Both the position numbers and the translations under genes were made by a program. The notes beneath the pieces are model-generated. The model was not told where the DNA came from. It saw only the letters and a program-made list of their open reading frames with translations, and did not search any database. This document shows, piece after piece, positions 34,503-43,272 of a DNA stretch of 64,000 bases (positions within the stretch are counted from its first letter, which is position 1; the number at the start of each line of letters is the position of its first letter). This DNA comes from Limnohabitans sp. B9-3 (GTDB lineage: Bacteria > Pseudomonadota > Gammaproteobacteria > Burkholderiales > Burkholderiaceae_C), in NCBI RefSeq assembly GCF_002778325.1, contig NZ_NESI01000004.1, forward strand, positions 62,001 through 126,000. Reading direction: 5' to 3'.

Positions 34503-35741
34503 TCACATTCGAAGCACCACTTCTTGTGGTGACTTCACCAGCCATAGGCCAGCGCCTCTCAGCGCTGCTAAAACAGCAATATTGACGCCTGAGCGTGCCG
34601 AAGATTGGCCGTTGGCTGGGTCGTCCATCCAAAAATTCAAGGTAAAACGAAGCCCTTGCGGCGACACTTCAGCCAGCAAAGCAAGAGGCGCAGGATCAAG
34701 CAAAACGTGCGGCGCACTCGACGCAGCAGCGATCAGCAAGGCCTGCACCTGGGCCACATCACTCTCCAAGCCCACCCAAAACGTGCAGGTTTGCAGCATA
34801 TGGGTGCTTTCCAACGAGAGGTTCTCCACGCGCTGGGTGATGAGCAATTCATTGGGTACCACCGACTCACTGCCGTTGGCTGCACGCACCAAGGTGTAAC
34901 GGGTTTTGATGTCGGTCACGCGGCCTTCAAAGCCGTCGACCCGCACGTAATCGCCAATGCGCAGAGAACGCTCCAACAAAATGACAAAGCCGCTGACGTA
35001 ATTGGCCGCCAACTTTTGCAAGCCAAAACCAATACCCACGCCCAAAGCACCGCCCAACACCGAGAGCGCGGTCAAATCCACCCCCAATGAAGACAGTGCA
35101 AACAAAGCACCAATCAACAACAAAATGGCCCGCAGGGCGTTGGCGGCCACGCGGCGCATCGACAAATCAGACACGGCACGGTTGAGCAAGCGGTGCTCAA
35201 TCGTGGCAGACAGCCACAAACTCAGCACCAGCACAAAGCTCGAGGTCAGCACGACATCAATGATGTGCATCACGCTCAACCGAGTCTTGCCTATGGTGAA
35301 CGTGAGACTGTCCAGCTCAGCCATGGCCGGTACCAATAAGCCCGTGATCCACAACACCGCCAAGCCCCAAGCGAACCAAGAGACAACGCGCTCCAAGGCG
35401 CGTGCGCTTTGCGATCCAGGAAAAACTGCGGTCAACACCCGCGCTATCACCCGGATGATGACCAGCGACACCAAAACAGGCACCACCACTTTGAGCACAG
35501 GCACATGTTGCAGCTTGAGCAAGCCCAGCTTCAGCCCCACCGTGAAGACCAGCGACAGTGTCGGAAACAGCACGCCATCGATCACACGGCGACCAAACAA
35601 AATCGAACGGTGACCCAGGCGAGCACGCCCCAGTCCCCAGCTGATGCCCCAGGCGAGGCCTAAGCAGGCCAGCAAACCCAGCAACTCCAACCCAATGGCC
35701 GGGCTTTGTAAGTCCAGCCAAAACTCCTGCAAATCACTCAT
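34503..35741 (-). CDS. MscS-family mechanosensitive channel
   Basis: 412 residues. Five to six N-terminal membrane helices (about 20-225) precede the MscS core: the pore-lining ALSVLGGALGVGIGFGLQKL at about 225-245, then NYVSGFVILLERSLRIGDYV with the beta-domain RVDGFEGRVTDIKTRYTLVR. It opens under membrane tension to release solutes. It follows the HDAC-like gene by 15 bases on the same strand. Confidence 0.93.
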   Translation of the reverse strand: MSDLQEFWLDLQSPAIGLELLGLLACLGLAWGISWGLGRARLGHRSILFGRRVIDGVLFPTLSLVFTVGLKLGLLKLQHVPVLKVVVPVLVSLVIIRVIARVLTAVFPGSQSARALERVVSWFAWGLAVLWITGLLVPAMAELDSLTFTIGKTRLSVMHIIDVVLTSSFVLVLSLWLSATIEHRLLNRAVSDLSMRRVAANALRAILLLIGALFALSSLGVDLTALSVLGGALGVGIGFGLQKLAANYVSGFVILLERSLRIGDYVRVDGFEGRVTDIKTRYTLVRAANGSESVVPNELLITQRVENLSLESTHMLQTCTFWVGLESDVAQVQALLIAAASSAPHVLLDPAPLALLAEVSPQGLRFTLNFWMDDPANGQSSARSGVNIAVLAALRGAGLWLVKSPQEVVLRM

Positions 35742-35756
35742 GGATCATCGTTTTCA

Positions 35757-36710
35757 TCAAAGTTCGGCCAACACACGCAAATGCGCTTCTACGCTGCGAC
35801 CCAGCGCACTCAGGTCATAACCGCCCTCCAAACAAGAAACGATACGCCCTTGCGCGTGGCGCAAAGCAATTTGGCGCACGCGGTGCGTGATCCAGCTGTA
35901 ATCTTGCTCGGTCAAACCCATTTGACCCATCTCGTCTTCCCTGTGAGCGTCAAACCCCGCGCTGATAAAAATCATCTCGGGTTTGAACTCTTCTAAGCGC
36001 GGCACCCAATAGGTCTCGATCAACTCACGCACATCCATGCCCTTGGTGTAGGCCGGTACGGGAATGTTCACCATATTAGCCGCAGAGTTCTCGGCACCGC
36101 TGTGCGGGTAAAACGGGTGCTGAAAAAAACTCACCATCAGCACACGCTCGTCGCCCGCCAAAATGTCTTCGGTGCCGTTGCCGTGGTGCACGTCAAAATC
36201 CACCACCGCGACGCGCTTCAAACCGTGGCGCTCCAGCGCATATTTCGCCGCAATGGCTACGTTGTTGAAAAAACAAAAACCCATGGCCTGCTTGCGGGTG
36301 GCGTGGTGTCCGGGCGGCCGCACAGCGCAAAACGCATTTTCAAGCTCACCTGCCAACACCGCATCGGTGGCTGCGACAGCAGCACCCGCTGCACACAGCG
36401 CGGCTTTCCAAGTGTGCGAATTCATGGCTGTGTCAGCATCAAGGTGCGAATAGGCAGGGCCACCGGCTTGCAGATCATCTTGCAAACGATCGCTGGTGCC
36501 GCGTAAGGCTGCGATGTACATGCGGTCATGAGCCAACTCAATGTCTGCCAACGGGGCTTCGGGGGCTTGCAGCTGCGTGAGGCCTAAATCCACACCGCTG
36601 ATCAGCAGGCGGTCTTGAATCGCACTCAAGCGATCAGGACATTCAGGATGGCCAGCACCCATCTCGTGCAACCCACATTCGGGATGGGTGTAGTAACCAG
36701 TTTTACGCAT
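35757..36710 (-). CDS. histone deacetylase family protein (class II / acetylpolyamine amidohydrolase-like)
   Basis: 317 residues. Zinc-site and catalytic residues are present: RPPGHHATRKQAMGFCFFNN, VAVVDFDVHHGNGTEDIL and ISAGFDAHREDEMG, with CLEGGYDLSALGRSV near the end. Bacterial members remove acetyl groups from polyamines or other small amines/proteins; substrate unknown. First gene of a two-gene unit with the MscS channel. Confidence 0.94.
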   Translation of the reverse strand: MRKTGYYTHPECGLHEMGAGHPECPDRLSAIQDRLLISGVDLGLTQLQAPEAPLADIELAHDRMYIAALRGTSDRLQDDLQAGGPAYSHLDADTAMNSHTWKAALCAAGAAVAATDAVLAGELENAFCAVRPPGHHATRKQAMGFCFFNNVAIAAKYALERHGLKRVAVVDFDVHHGNGTEDILAGDERVLMVSFFQHPFYPHSGAENSAANMVNIPVPAYTKGMDVRELIETYWVPRLEEFKPEMIFISAGFDAHREDEMGQMGLTEQDYSWITHRVRQIALRHAQGRIVSCLEGGYDLSALGRSVEAHLRVLAEL

Positions 36711-36778
36711 TTTTTATCTCAATTCTCTCTATCTCAGCTTACCATGCAGGCCTTGCATTTAGCCCTTGGCAAACCCGC

Positions 36779-37906
36779 GTGACCTGCTCTACCCTGCGTA
36801 CTTTTACCTGCGTCGCACTGCTTGCAACCTCCCTCGCAAGCAGCGCTACCGCCACTCCCAACTACGCCTCTTCCAAACACCCCCCAAAAGCCAAACAGAG
36901 CTTGACCAAGCAACCTTCTGCACCCAAGGCCAAAGTCAATGGCCCAGTGTTTGGCATGACACCTGAAGTGACCGCACTGGCCGACGAACTGGCCCGACAA
37001 CAAGCACTGCCCGTGGCTTGGGTGCGTCAGCAACTCAGCGGCGCACGGCGCTTGGCACGCGTCCCACAACTGGTGTTACCCCCGCCCGTGAGCGTGCCCA
37101 AAAATTGGCGAGCCTACCGTGAGCGCTTCATCGAGCCCAGACGCATTGAGGCAGGCGTGCAGTTTTGGCAAACCCACAGCAACGCCCTTTCAAGGGCTGA
37201 GCAAACCTACGGCGTGCCCGCAGAAATGATCGTGGGTGTCATCGGCGTGGAAACCTTCTACGGCCAGCACATGGGCAACTACCGCGTGCTCGATGCCTTA
37301 ACCACCCTGACCCTCGACTTCCCAGCGGCTCATCCACGCGCGGCCGAGCGCCAAGCGTTTTTCAAATCGGAGTTAGGCCATTTTTTGGTGCAGCTGCGCC
37401 AACATACACGCAGCGGCAACACCACCCCCATCAACGGCAGCTTTGCGGGTGCCATGGGATGGCCCCAATTCATGCCGTCGAGCATCAACAAATTTGCCGT
37501 GGACTTTGATGGCGATGGCACGATTGATTTGCGCAACAGCCCCGTCGACGCCATCGGTTCAGTCGCCAACTATTTCAAAGCCTTCGGCTGGCAAACCGGC
37601 ATGCCCACGCACTACCCCGTGCGCTTTGACGAAACCCGCCTCGACAAACCCACCCTCCTCGCCCCCGACATCGTGCCCTCGTTCAGCGTCAGCAGTTTCT
37701 TGGCCAAAGGCGCTTTGCTCGATGGCGAGGCGGTGCAGCACGCAGGGCCATTGGCTTTGGTCGAAGTGTTCAACGGCGACGATGCGCCCAGCTATGTGGC
37801 GGGCACCGAAAACTTTTATGTGGTGACGCGTTACAACTGGAGCAGTTATTACGCCTTGGCGGTGATTGAGTTGGGCCAGGCTGTCAAAGCGGCCAAGGAA
37901 CGCTGA
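36779..37906 (+). CDS. mltB: membrane-bound lytic murein transglycosylase B
   Basis: 375 residues starting at GTG; no in-frame ATG fits upstream. A signal peptide (about 1-26, ending SATA) lacks a clear lipobox. The SLT_2/MltB domain includes catalytic Glu 158 in VIGVETFYGQHMGNYRVLDA and the later GAMGWPQFMPSSINKFAVDF-DGDGTIDL segment. It cleaves peptidoglycan to form 1,6-anhydromuramic ends. A decayed second copy of its central part lies at 40777-40914. Confidence 0.93.
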   Translation: MTCSTLRTFTCVALLATSLASSATATPNYASSKHPPKAKQSLTKQPSAPKAKVNGPVFGMTPEVTALADELARQQALPVAWVRQQLSGARRLARVPQLVLPPPVSVPKNWRAYRERFIEPRRIEAGVQFWQTHSNALSRAEQTYGVPAEMIVGVIGVETFYGQHMGNYRVLDALTTLTLDFPAAHPRAAERQAFFKSELGHFLVQLRQHTRSGNTTPINGSFAGAMGWPQFMPSSINKFAVDFDGDGTIDLRNSPVDAIGSVANYFKAFGWQTGMPTHYPVRFDETRLDKPTLLAPDIVPSFSVSSFLAKGALLDGEAVQHAGPLALVEVFNGDDAPSYVAGTENFYVVTRYNWSSYYALAVIELGQAVKAAKER

Positions 37907-37926
37907 AACATCAGCGCTTTAACTTT

Positions 37927-38148
37927 ATGAATCCCCTGAACCCCAAGAAACTGCTGTTGACCAAATGGACAACCGTCATCCCCGTGGCCAAACAAAAACA
38001 CTTCTTGGTCTGCCGGGTGATTCAACCTGAGTTACCAACTGACCCCATTGAGTTGGTGGAAATCGAAGCGGTGTTTTCAAAAGCCACACAGGTCATTGCC
38101 TGGCGAGAGCTGCAAGACGATGCTGTATGGCGGCAGGGATGGCTTTGA
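37927..38148 (+). CDS. small Trp-rich protein, TIGR02450 family
   Basis: 73 residues with Trp at four positions (KWTT, AWREL, VWRQ, GWL). The pattern NPKKLLLTKWTTVIPVAKQK, then HFLVCRVI and the C-terminal VIAWRELQ matches the conserved TIGR02450 family of unknown function. It lies 20 bases downstream of mltB and is closed by a strong terminator. A fragment of a second copy is fused to the mltB remnant near 40.9 kb. Confidence 0.88.
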   Translation: MNPLNPKKLLLTKWTTVIPVAKQKHFLVCRVIQPELPTDPIELVEIEAVFSKATQVIAWRELQDDAVWRQGWL

Positions 38149-38200
38149 AGCGCAACTGTGCTCAACATTACCGCAAGAATAATTTGCAAGACAAATAAAA

Positions 38201-38233
38201 ACGCCCCGTTTCATTCAAGCGGGGCGTTTTTTT
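38201..38233 (+). terminator. strong intrinsic terminator after the Trp-rich gene
   Basis: ACGCCCCG, an 11-base loop, CGGGGCGT and then seven T residues form a textbook rho-independent terminator about 50 bases after the stop codon. It also faces the 3' end of the convergent lipoprotein gene. Confidence 0.93.
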
Positions 38234-38245
38234 AGTCATCAAGAC

Positions 38246-40357
38246 TTAAGGGGCAAGGAATGTCATGGTGTAGAAATTGACATACTCAACCCCATCAGAC
38301 GATCTGCTGTAAAGATCGGTACCCGTCACTTTAGAAGTAGCGGCATATTGAGTCGTGCCTGTGGCGCACTGAGGATCACCGCTGGGGCAAGTGATAGTGA
38401 ATGCTCTAAGCGTAGACCTGATTGACACACGGTCCTCAAACGAGCCGCTGAATCCGCCACCAGGACCTGCTCCTAAACCTGATGCGCCAAAGATACGAAC
38501 TGCTGTCATCGGAGCGGCATTAACGGGCACCGGCTTCTTGGCTGCAATCAAATCGTCGAATGCGCCCTGCCATGCCAACTCAAAACCTGAGGCAGGAAGA
38601 CCACCATAGCCATTACCTGAAATGGCGGTCACGCTTGCAGATGCCTTTAAAGCATCCAGCTTGGCTGTGGTCAAGGTGGGTAATGGCACGGCCTTGAACT
38701 CTCCGATTGAGTAAGCCCTTCGGGCTGGTCGGTGATATTGAGTTGCCGTTGTATTGTCGGCAAAGTTGTACACAAAAGTCCATGGCTTGGTCGATACTTG
38801 GCCTTCCAACTCGGTTTCTGAGACGTCAGGTGAGGCAAAAGCCAATGATGTGTCTTTTGTACGGGGATGAGTGGATGTGGTGTTGTTCACATACTCCGAA
38901 CGAAGTCGCAAGAAATTAGTTCCGCCAAGCTGCTGGCCTACGGCATTACAAGTAAGGCTTGGGTCTTTTGCAAAAACCAGAAAACTGAAACCCGTCTTGG
39001 GGCACAGCTTTAAATTATTGCCTTTAGGTGTAGTCACTACAAGATCTGTAATTGGCTTACCGCTGCCAACCACTTTAGCAACGCCAGAAACCCAATAAAC
39101 AAATGCTCCCGGCGTGTACCCAACGCTGTAGTAACTCATGTCATCATTACGAACATTGGTGCGTTTCTGCGCATAAGAGCCGACTCCTCCATCATGGAGG
39201 TACTGATTACCGACAACTTCAAGCCGGCCATTGGTCACATTTTTACGGACCATAGTGCGTTCATATTGATAGTTTCCTGCGGAGTCCACCCAGCGATAAC
39301 CAATCAACATATCCCCTGCTTTGGGACCGTTAATTGGCGCATCGGTTTTAACCGTACCGAAATACTGGGGACGATCAAAGACTACCCCAACAGCAGAAGG
39401 ATTGAAAATTCCGCTGAAATGTTGTGTCGATGAAACCAACGAGCCACCATGTTTGTAAGTGACCGGATTTTGACCAATAAATATTTCCTTGCAAGGGGTA
39501 GCGACCACAGCTGCAGCAGTGGTACCGGTTGCCCCAACCCTGTCGACTTTGGGCAATGCGTAACACGCCGTCATTTTGTCCAAAAGATTTTTGATCAAGG
39601 GCGATGTACCGTCTGCCACCACATCGCCTGCAGGAACATCGGGCAAAGTAGGAATGGCAGCTGAAACCGTGGCGCCCAGTGCAAATTGGCTTAGGGAATT
39701 TGCGCCTTGGTCCTCATCCATAGCGCCTTTGACCGTCACCTCGACATTGGATGTGGTTCCAGCAGGGGTGATTTTGATGTCCAACATGTCGAGCACCTTG
39801 TCGACGCCGGTGCCATTCGTCGCAAACTTGACGCTGAAGGGATCAAAGCTGCTCACGTTGGCCGCGGTGAACAAGGGCTTAAGGGCAGTTTGAACAACCG
39901 TCGATGCCGAAGTAATGGCCGATGTCGTGGCTGTAACTGAGCCCTTGGCAATTTCCGTGCTGAGACTAAGCGGGTTTCCGCTGGGTGACAACTTGGCAGC
40001 GACCAGATCGGTAATTTGGTTGATATTAACGGTTGTCGAGTTGCTGCTGCCCAAAATACTGACCAGCTTGTCCACACCATCATCAACGACAAATGTATAT
40101 GGAGCCACTTTGCCGGCAGGAATGCTCAAGCTGTATTTACCGTCAGCACCCACAACAACACCCTCCACCACAAGGCTACCTGTTGCGTCAAAAACGCTCA
40201 CAGATGCGGAAGCCATTGGAGCACCCGTGGCGGCAATGCCATCAATGGCAATAGCTTGCGGACTTGTTAAACCACCCCCGCCACCACCACCGCAGGCCAC
40301 CAAGCCTACAGCGGCAAGGAGCAAGCCGCAGTAGCTGATCTTTTTCATGGCTTTCAT
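38246..40357 (-). CDS. large poly-Gly lipoprotein, function unknown
   Basis: 703 residues. AGGA lies 5 bases before the ATG. A lipoprotein signal ends in the lipobox LVAC with Cys 22, followed by seven glycines, a flexible tether seen on surface lipoproteins of Burkholderiales. Residues about 38-115 resemble a carboxypeptidase-regulatory-like beta-sandwich (VSVFDATGSLVVEGVVVGAD, then GKYSLSIPAG). The rest, including paired cysteines near 275-295, is not recognised. Probably anchored to the outer membrane (inference). The gene is more AT-rich than its neighbours and lies alone between the intact mltB pair and the remnant copy. Confidence 0.85.
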   Translation of the reverse strand: MKAMKKISYCGLLLAAVGLVACGGGGGGGLTSPQAIAIDGIAATGAPMASASVSVFDATGSLVVEGVVVGADGKYSLSIPAGKVAPYTFVVDDGVDKLVSILGSSNSTTVNINQITDLVAAKLSPSGNPLSLSTEIAKGSVTATTSAITSASTVVQTALKPLFTAANVSSFDPFSVKFATNGTGVDKVLDMLDIKITPAGTTSNVEVTVKGAMDEDQGANSLSQFALGATVSAAIPTLPDVPAGDVVADGTSPLIKNLLDKMTACYALPKVDRVGATGTTAAAVVATPCKEIFIGQNPVTYKHGGSLVSSTQHFSGIFNPSAVGVVFDRPQYFGTVKTDAPINGPKAGDMLIGYRWVDSAGNYQYERTMVRKNVTNGRLEVVGNQYLHDGGVGSYAQKRTNVRNDDMSYYSVGYTPGAFVYWVSGVAKVVGSGKPITDLVVTTPKGNNLKLCPKTGFSFLVFAKDPSLTCNAVGQQLGGTNFLRLRSEYVNNTTSTHPRTKDTSLAFASPDVSETELEGQVSTKPWTFVYNFADNTTATQYHRPARRAYSIGEFKAVPLPTLTTAKLDALKASASVTAISGNGYGGLPASGFELAWQGAFDDLIAAKKPVPVNAAPMTAVRIFGASGLGAGPGGGFSGSFEDRVSIRSTLRAFTITCPSGDPQCATGTTQYAATSKVTGTDLYSRSSDGVEYVNFYTMTFLAP

Positions 40358-40776
40358 GTTTTCCTTAGTTTAGATGATTACAAATATGAAAATTTTAAAT
40401 AAATTGACACGAATTAAGCTCAGTAAAAACCCTAAAAAGACTGTTTCTATCGACTCATACAGCGGGATCAACTGGCGCCATAACAAGCCCTTCCATGACC
40501 GGACCACAAAACAGTTTTTTGGCTTGTTGAAGATCCATTATCAGTACTGCATCTGAAATTTATTAACTAATCTTCTGTCAAAAGCTACTCTTTGATGTCT
40601 TCGAAATCATCCAGCTGAAGCAAAAAAAACTAGATATTTTTATTAATTAGTCCGCCGAACAATCTCCCTTTTGAGCAGCCAAAGTTGAACAGGATCAGGC
40701 GGACCTTGGCGCAACAAGCGCTAGTATCTGGATCGGTACACATCCCAACAGTTGAAAGGAAAGAATGCCTAGGCAA
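40358..40776. other. AT-rich intergenic stretch with no supported gene
   Basis: This stretch holds the lipoprotein leader and promoter on the minus strand and otherwise low-GC sequence. Short open frames occur on both strands but none has a ribosome site, family resemblance or normal codon use. No RNA gene is recognised. Confidence 0.6.
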
Positions 40777-40985
40777 ATGGGGTCTGCGGTGATTCATGGC
40801 GCGCACCCTCGCTGCGGACTTCGACCGTGACAGCCAGATCGACCTAGGCAACAGCTGCGTCGACGCCATCGGCTTAGTCGTCAACGACTTCAAAGCCTTC
40901 GGCTGGCAAACCGGAAGCTGTGTTTTCAAAAGCCACTCAGGTCATTGCGTGGCGAGAGCTGCAAAATGACCGCGTCTGGCGCTAG
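40777..40985 (+). pseudogene. fused remnant of mltB and the Trp-rich TIGR02450 gene
   Basis: From about 40777 to 40914 the plus strand translates to a degraded MltB centre (DFDRDSQIDLGNSCVDAIG, then DFKAFGWQTG), aligned with DFDGDGTIDLRNSPVDAIG and YFKAFGWQTG of the intact gene, with an in-frame stop near its start. Directly after, in another frame, 40914-40985 reads EAVFSKATQVIAWRELQ-NDRVWR and then a TAG where the intact gene has CAG. About 470 bases that separate the two segments in the intact pair are missing. Several differences in the Trp-rich part are synonymous, so the copy had diverged while functional. Confidence 0.88.
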
Positions 40986-41001
40986 GGTTGGGTGTAGCTT
41001 T

Positions 41002-42345
41002 TTATCGGGCCGCCGCGCCCAAATGCTCAAGCCTCAACCCCACTGCCGTGCGAGCTGGGAAGCCCTTCCAATAGGTGTGGTCGGCTTTGAAACTGCCATC
41101 GGGATTGGCCGACCACTTGCCTTGCTGCGCATACTCCAGCACGTCTAAATGTGCCGCCTTGGCGGCATCCTGTTCCAAGTGCTTGCCCAAAAAGGCCGCA
41201 ATGAAGTGTTGCGAAATATTGTTCATGCGCACGTTGTCCCACACCGCATCAACGTAATGCGCAGCGGGCGTCACAGGCAACCAGGGCACTGACTTCCAGG
41301 CCTCTTGCGGTGGGGGCATGGGCGCACCCGCGTTGTGATTGGCATTTTCAAAGGTCAGCAAATACCTGTCGGCATGGATGCTGCCTTCATAGATATTGCG
41401 CACCCCGGGCGCGTACCCTGACACATCGTCCACGCTGCCAGCAATGAAGAGCATGGGCGTCTGAATGCCCTTGAGGCCGTCTTCGTTCCAGAAACCCTGC
41501 TTCCAACCCCAAGGTGCAAAGGCAACCGCCGCTTTGATGCGCGGGTCACGCCTTTTTGCGAAATCAGGATTCGCGTGGAGCAGCAGGTTCAGACTGTCCT
41601 TGGGCAGATTGGGAAATTGGGTGGCCTTGTCGCTGAAGCCGCCACCGAGTTTGTTGATGACGCCATAGCCACCCATGGAGTAGCCGATCAGCGCGATGCG
41701 GTTTTCATCGATCAAGTCTTTGAAAGGGCTGGCCGCATTTCGGTTGGCTTTGACCATTTCATCGATCACGAAGGACACGTCCAGTGGCCGGTTACGCAAG
41801 GTGCTGGGGAATGCGCCTTGATCGGAGTAGGTGCTGTCGGTGTGGTCGATGGAAGCCACCACATACCCTTTGCTGGCCAAGTTCTCGGCAATGGGACTCA
41901 TCAAAAATCGGTTGCCCGGATAGCCATGCGACATGATGACCAAGGGGTAAGCGCCGTTCGTCCGATTTGGCTTCGCATCTCGCAGTGCTTTGCCATGGAG
42001 CGTGATTTGTGTTTTGCCGTCTCGGAAAAAGACGTGGTATTCACCTGCGTTTATGGCGGCAGGGTCCGCCTGACCGGGATACCAAATTTCAGTGGTCAAT
42101 GGCCGGTCGTACATGGGCACGTCTTGGCCCGACTTGGCGTTCAGCATGTCCCATTGATTGGGATGTTTGAACTGCAGCGTTTTGACCCCAATATCAAACG
42201 CCCCATAAGCCGCCAAGGCTGGCGCGTCAGATCGGATCTGGTCGATCCGATTGGATTGCGCAAAGCTGAAAGCGCTGCTCAGACCAATGCCGCCACACAG
42301 CAGCGCTTGGGTGAAACCGCGACGAAAGAGTAAGGATGGGGACAT
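41002..42345 (-). CDS. secreted alpha/beta hydrolase, PAF-acetylhydrolase/dienelactone hydrolase-like
   Basis: 447 residues with a signal peptide ending near SAFSFAQ. The oxyanion segment VIMSHGYPGNRFLM is near 137-150 and the nucleophile elbow GYSMGG has Ser 223; a downstream Asp and the His in FENANHNAG complete a likely triad. An AGG precedes the ATG. Such enzymes cleave esters in the periplasm. It sits beside the Crp/Fnr gene and could supply substrate to the neighbouring importer (inference). Confidence 0.87.
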   Translation of the reverse strand: MSPSLLFRRGFTQALLCGGIGLSSAFSFAQSNRIDQIRSDAPALAAYGAFDIGVKTLQFKHPNQWDMLNAKSGQDVPMYDRPLTTEIWYPGQADPAAINAGEYHVFFRDGKTQITLHGKALRDAKPNRTNGAYPLVIMSHGYPGNRFLMSPIAENLASKGYVVASIDHTDSTYSDQGAFPSTLRNRPLDVSFVIDEMVKANRNAASPFKDLIDENRIALIGYSMGGYGVINKLGGGFSDKATQFPNLPKDSLNLLLHANPDFAKRRDPRIKAAVAFAPWGWKQGFWNEDGLKGIQTPMLFIAGSVDDVSGYAPGVRNIYEGSIHADRYLLTFENANHNAGAPMPPPQEAWKSVPWLPVTPAAHYVDAVWDNVRMNNISQHFIAAFLGKHLEQDAAKAAHLDVLEYAQQGKWSANPDGSFKADHTYWKGFPARTAVGLRLEHLGAAAR

Positions 42346-42393
42346 GACAAATCACCTTGAGCATTGAAAAGGGGTGCGGCGCATGGCAGGGGC

Positions 42394-43098
42394 TTAGCGC
42401 ATGGAAGGTTGCAGCAAGACGATGCTGCGGTAACCCAGTCGAATCAATCCTTGGTCTTGAAAACGTCTGAGTTGTTGATTCACGCGTTGTCGCGAAGCCA
42501 TGGCCGCCTGCGCCAGATCGCCTTGGCTGACAGAAACTTGCACACCTTCAGGAACTTGGACACTGTTCAATCGAGCGATCCGCTCTAGCGTGGCCCAAAC
42601 TCTTTTTTCCAAGGTCGGCATGCCCTGCGTCGCTAAGGTGTCAAACATTTGATTGACTCGCAGACCCAAAATTCGAATCAAGTCGATCGCCAACTCGCCA
42701 TCTTGTCGAACCAGCGCCATGAGTTTGGTGCGCTCGATCTGCAAGACTTGACTGGGGACGGCAGCGACCAAATCGGCCGGGTAAGTGCTATCGGCAAACA
42801 CGGAACTCAGACCCGAAATTTCGCCGGGCAGCATCCAGTGCAACAACTGCTCTTCTCCCTCAGGCGTGATCACACTGACACGCAACCGTCCCTCGATCAA
42901 CAGCAAGGCTGCCCCCAGAGATTGCCCGCGACTGAGGATGACCTGACCCGACTGCCAATGGCGATTGACGCCGATTTTCATCAAGGCTTGTATCGAGCGA
43001 TGGGTCAGACCTACACCGTCCGACCAAGACTGTGTCGAAGCGGCCGCTTCACCCTGTTTAAGCTGGGCATAACGGTGAGCGTTGCGGGCGTTTTGCAT
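42394..43098 (-). CDS. Crp/Fnr family regulator without cysteine cluster
   Basis: 234 residues. A cyclic-nucleotide-binding fold at about 40-150 (VILSRGQSLGAALLLIEGRL and LLHWMLPGEISGLSSVFADS) is followed by a winged helix near 180-230 (VSQGDLAQAAMASRQRVNQQ). No N-terminal Cys cluster exists, so it is not an oxygen sensor of the FNR kind. It is divergent from the ABC/TauD operon and two palindromes lie between them. Confidence 0.91.
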   Translation of the reverse strand: MQNARNAHRYAQLKQGEAAASTQSWSDGVGLTHRSIQALMKIGVNRHWQSGQVILSRGQSLGAALLLIEGRLRVSVITPEGEEQLLHWMLPGEISGLSSVFADSTYPADLVAAVPSQVLQIERTKLMALVRQDGELAIDLIRILGLRVNQMFDTLATQGMPTLEKRVWATLERIARLNSVQVPEGVQVSVSQGDLAQAAMASRQRVNQQLRRFQDQGLIRLGYRSIVLLQPSMR

Positions 43099-43163
43099 GG
43101 CATTTATTGTGAAGGTGAACGGGCCCAGCGTGGGTAGATTTTGAATTTTGAGTGCTTTCCCTT

Positions 43164-43187
43164 AAATTGTCACATGGGTAACAATTT
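43164..43187. promoter_or_regulatory. inverted repeat, candidate Crp/Fnr-type operator
   Basis: AAATTGT, 10 bases, ACAATTT: perfect 7-base arms, with an inner TTGTCA-N6-TAACAA that has Crp/Fnr-type spacing. It is centred in the 174-base divergent region between the Crp/Fnr gene and the ABC operon. Confidence 0.6.
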
Positions 43188-43221
43188 GTCGGCACGTGGC
43201 ACTTTCTAATGCAAATTCGAA

Positions 43222-43235
43222 TGAAGTTGACTTCA
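43222..43235. promoter_or_regulatory. second short palindrome before the ABC operon
   Basis: TGAAGT-TG-ACTTCA, perfect 6-base arms, 37 bases before the start of the binding-protein gene. It may be an operator for a different factor or a chance palindrome. Confidence 0.4.
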
Positions 43236-43272
43236 CAAGGCGCAAGCCAAAGCCACATTGATTGGAGACCAC

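Noticed and set aside
40374..40556. 60-codon frame in the AT-rich gap
   Set aside because: No ribosome site or family resemblance; expected by chance in low-GC sequence.
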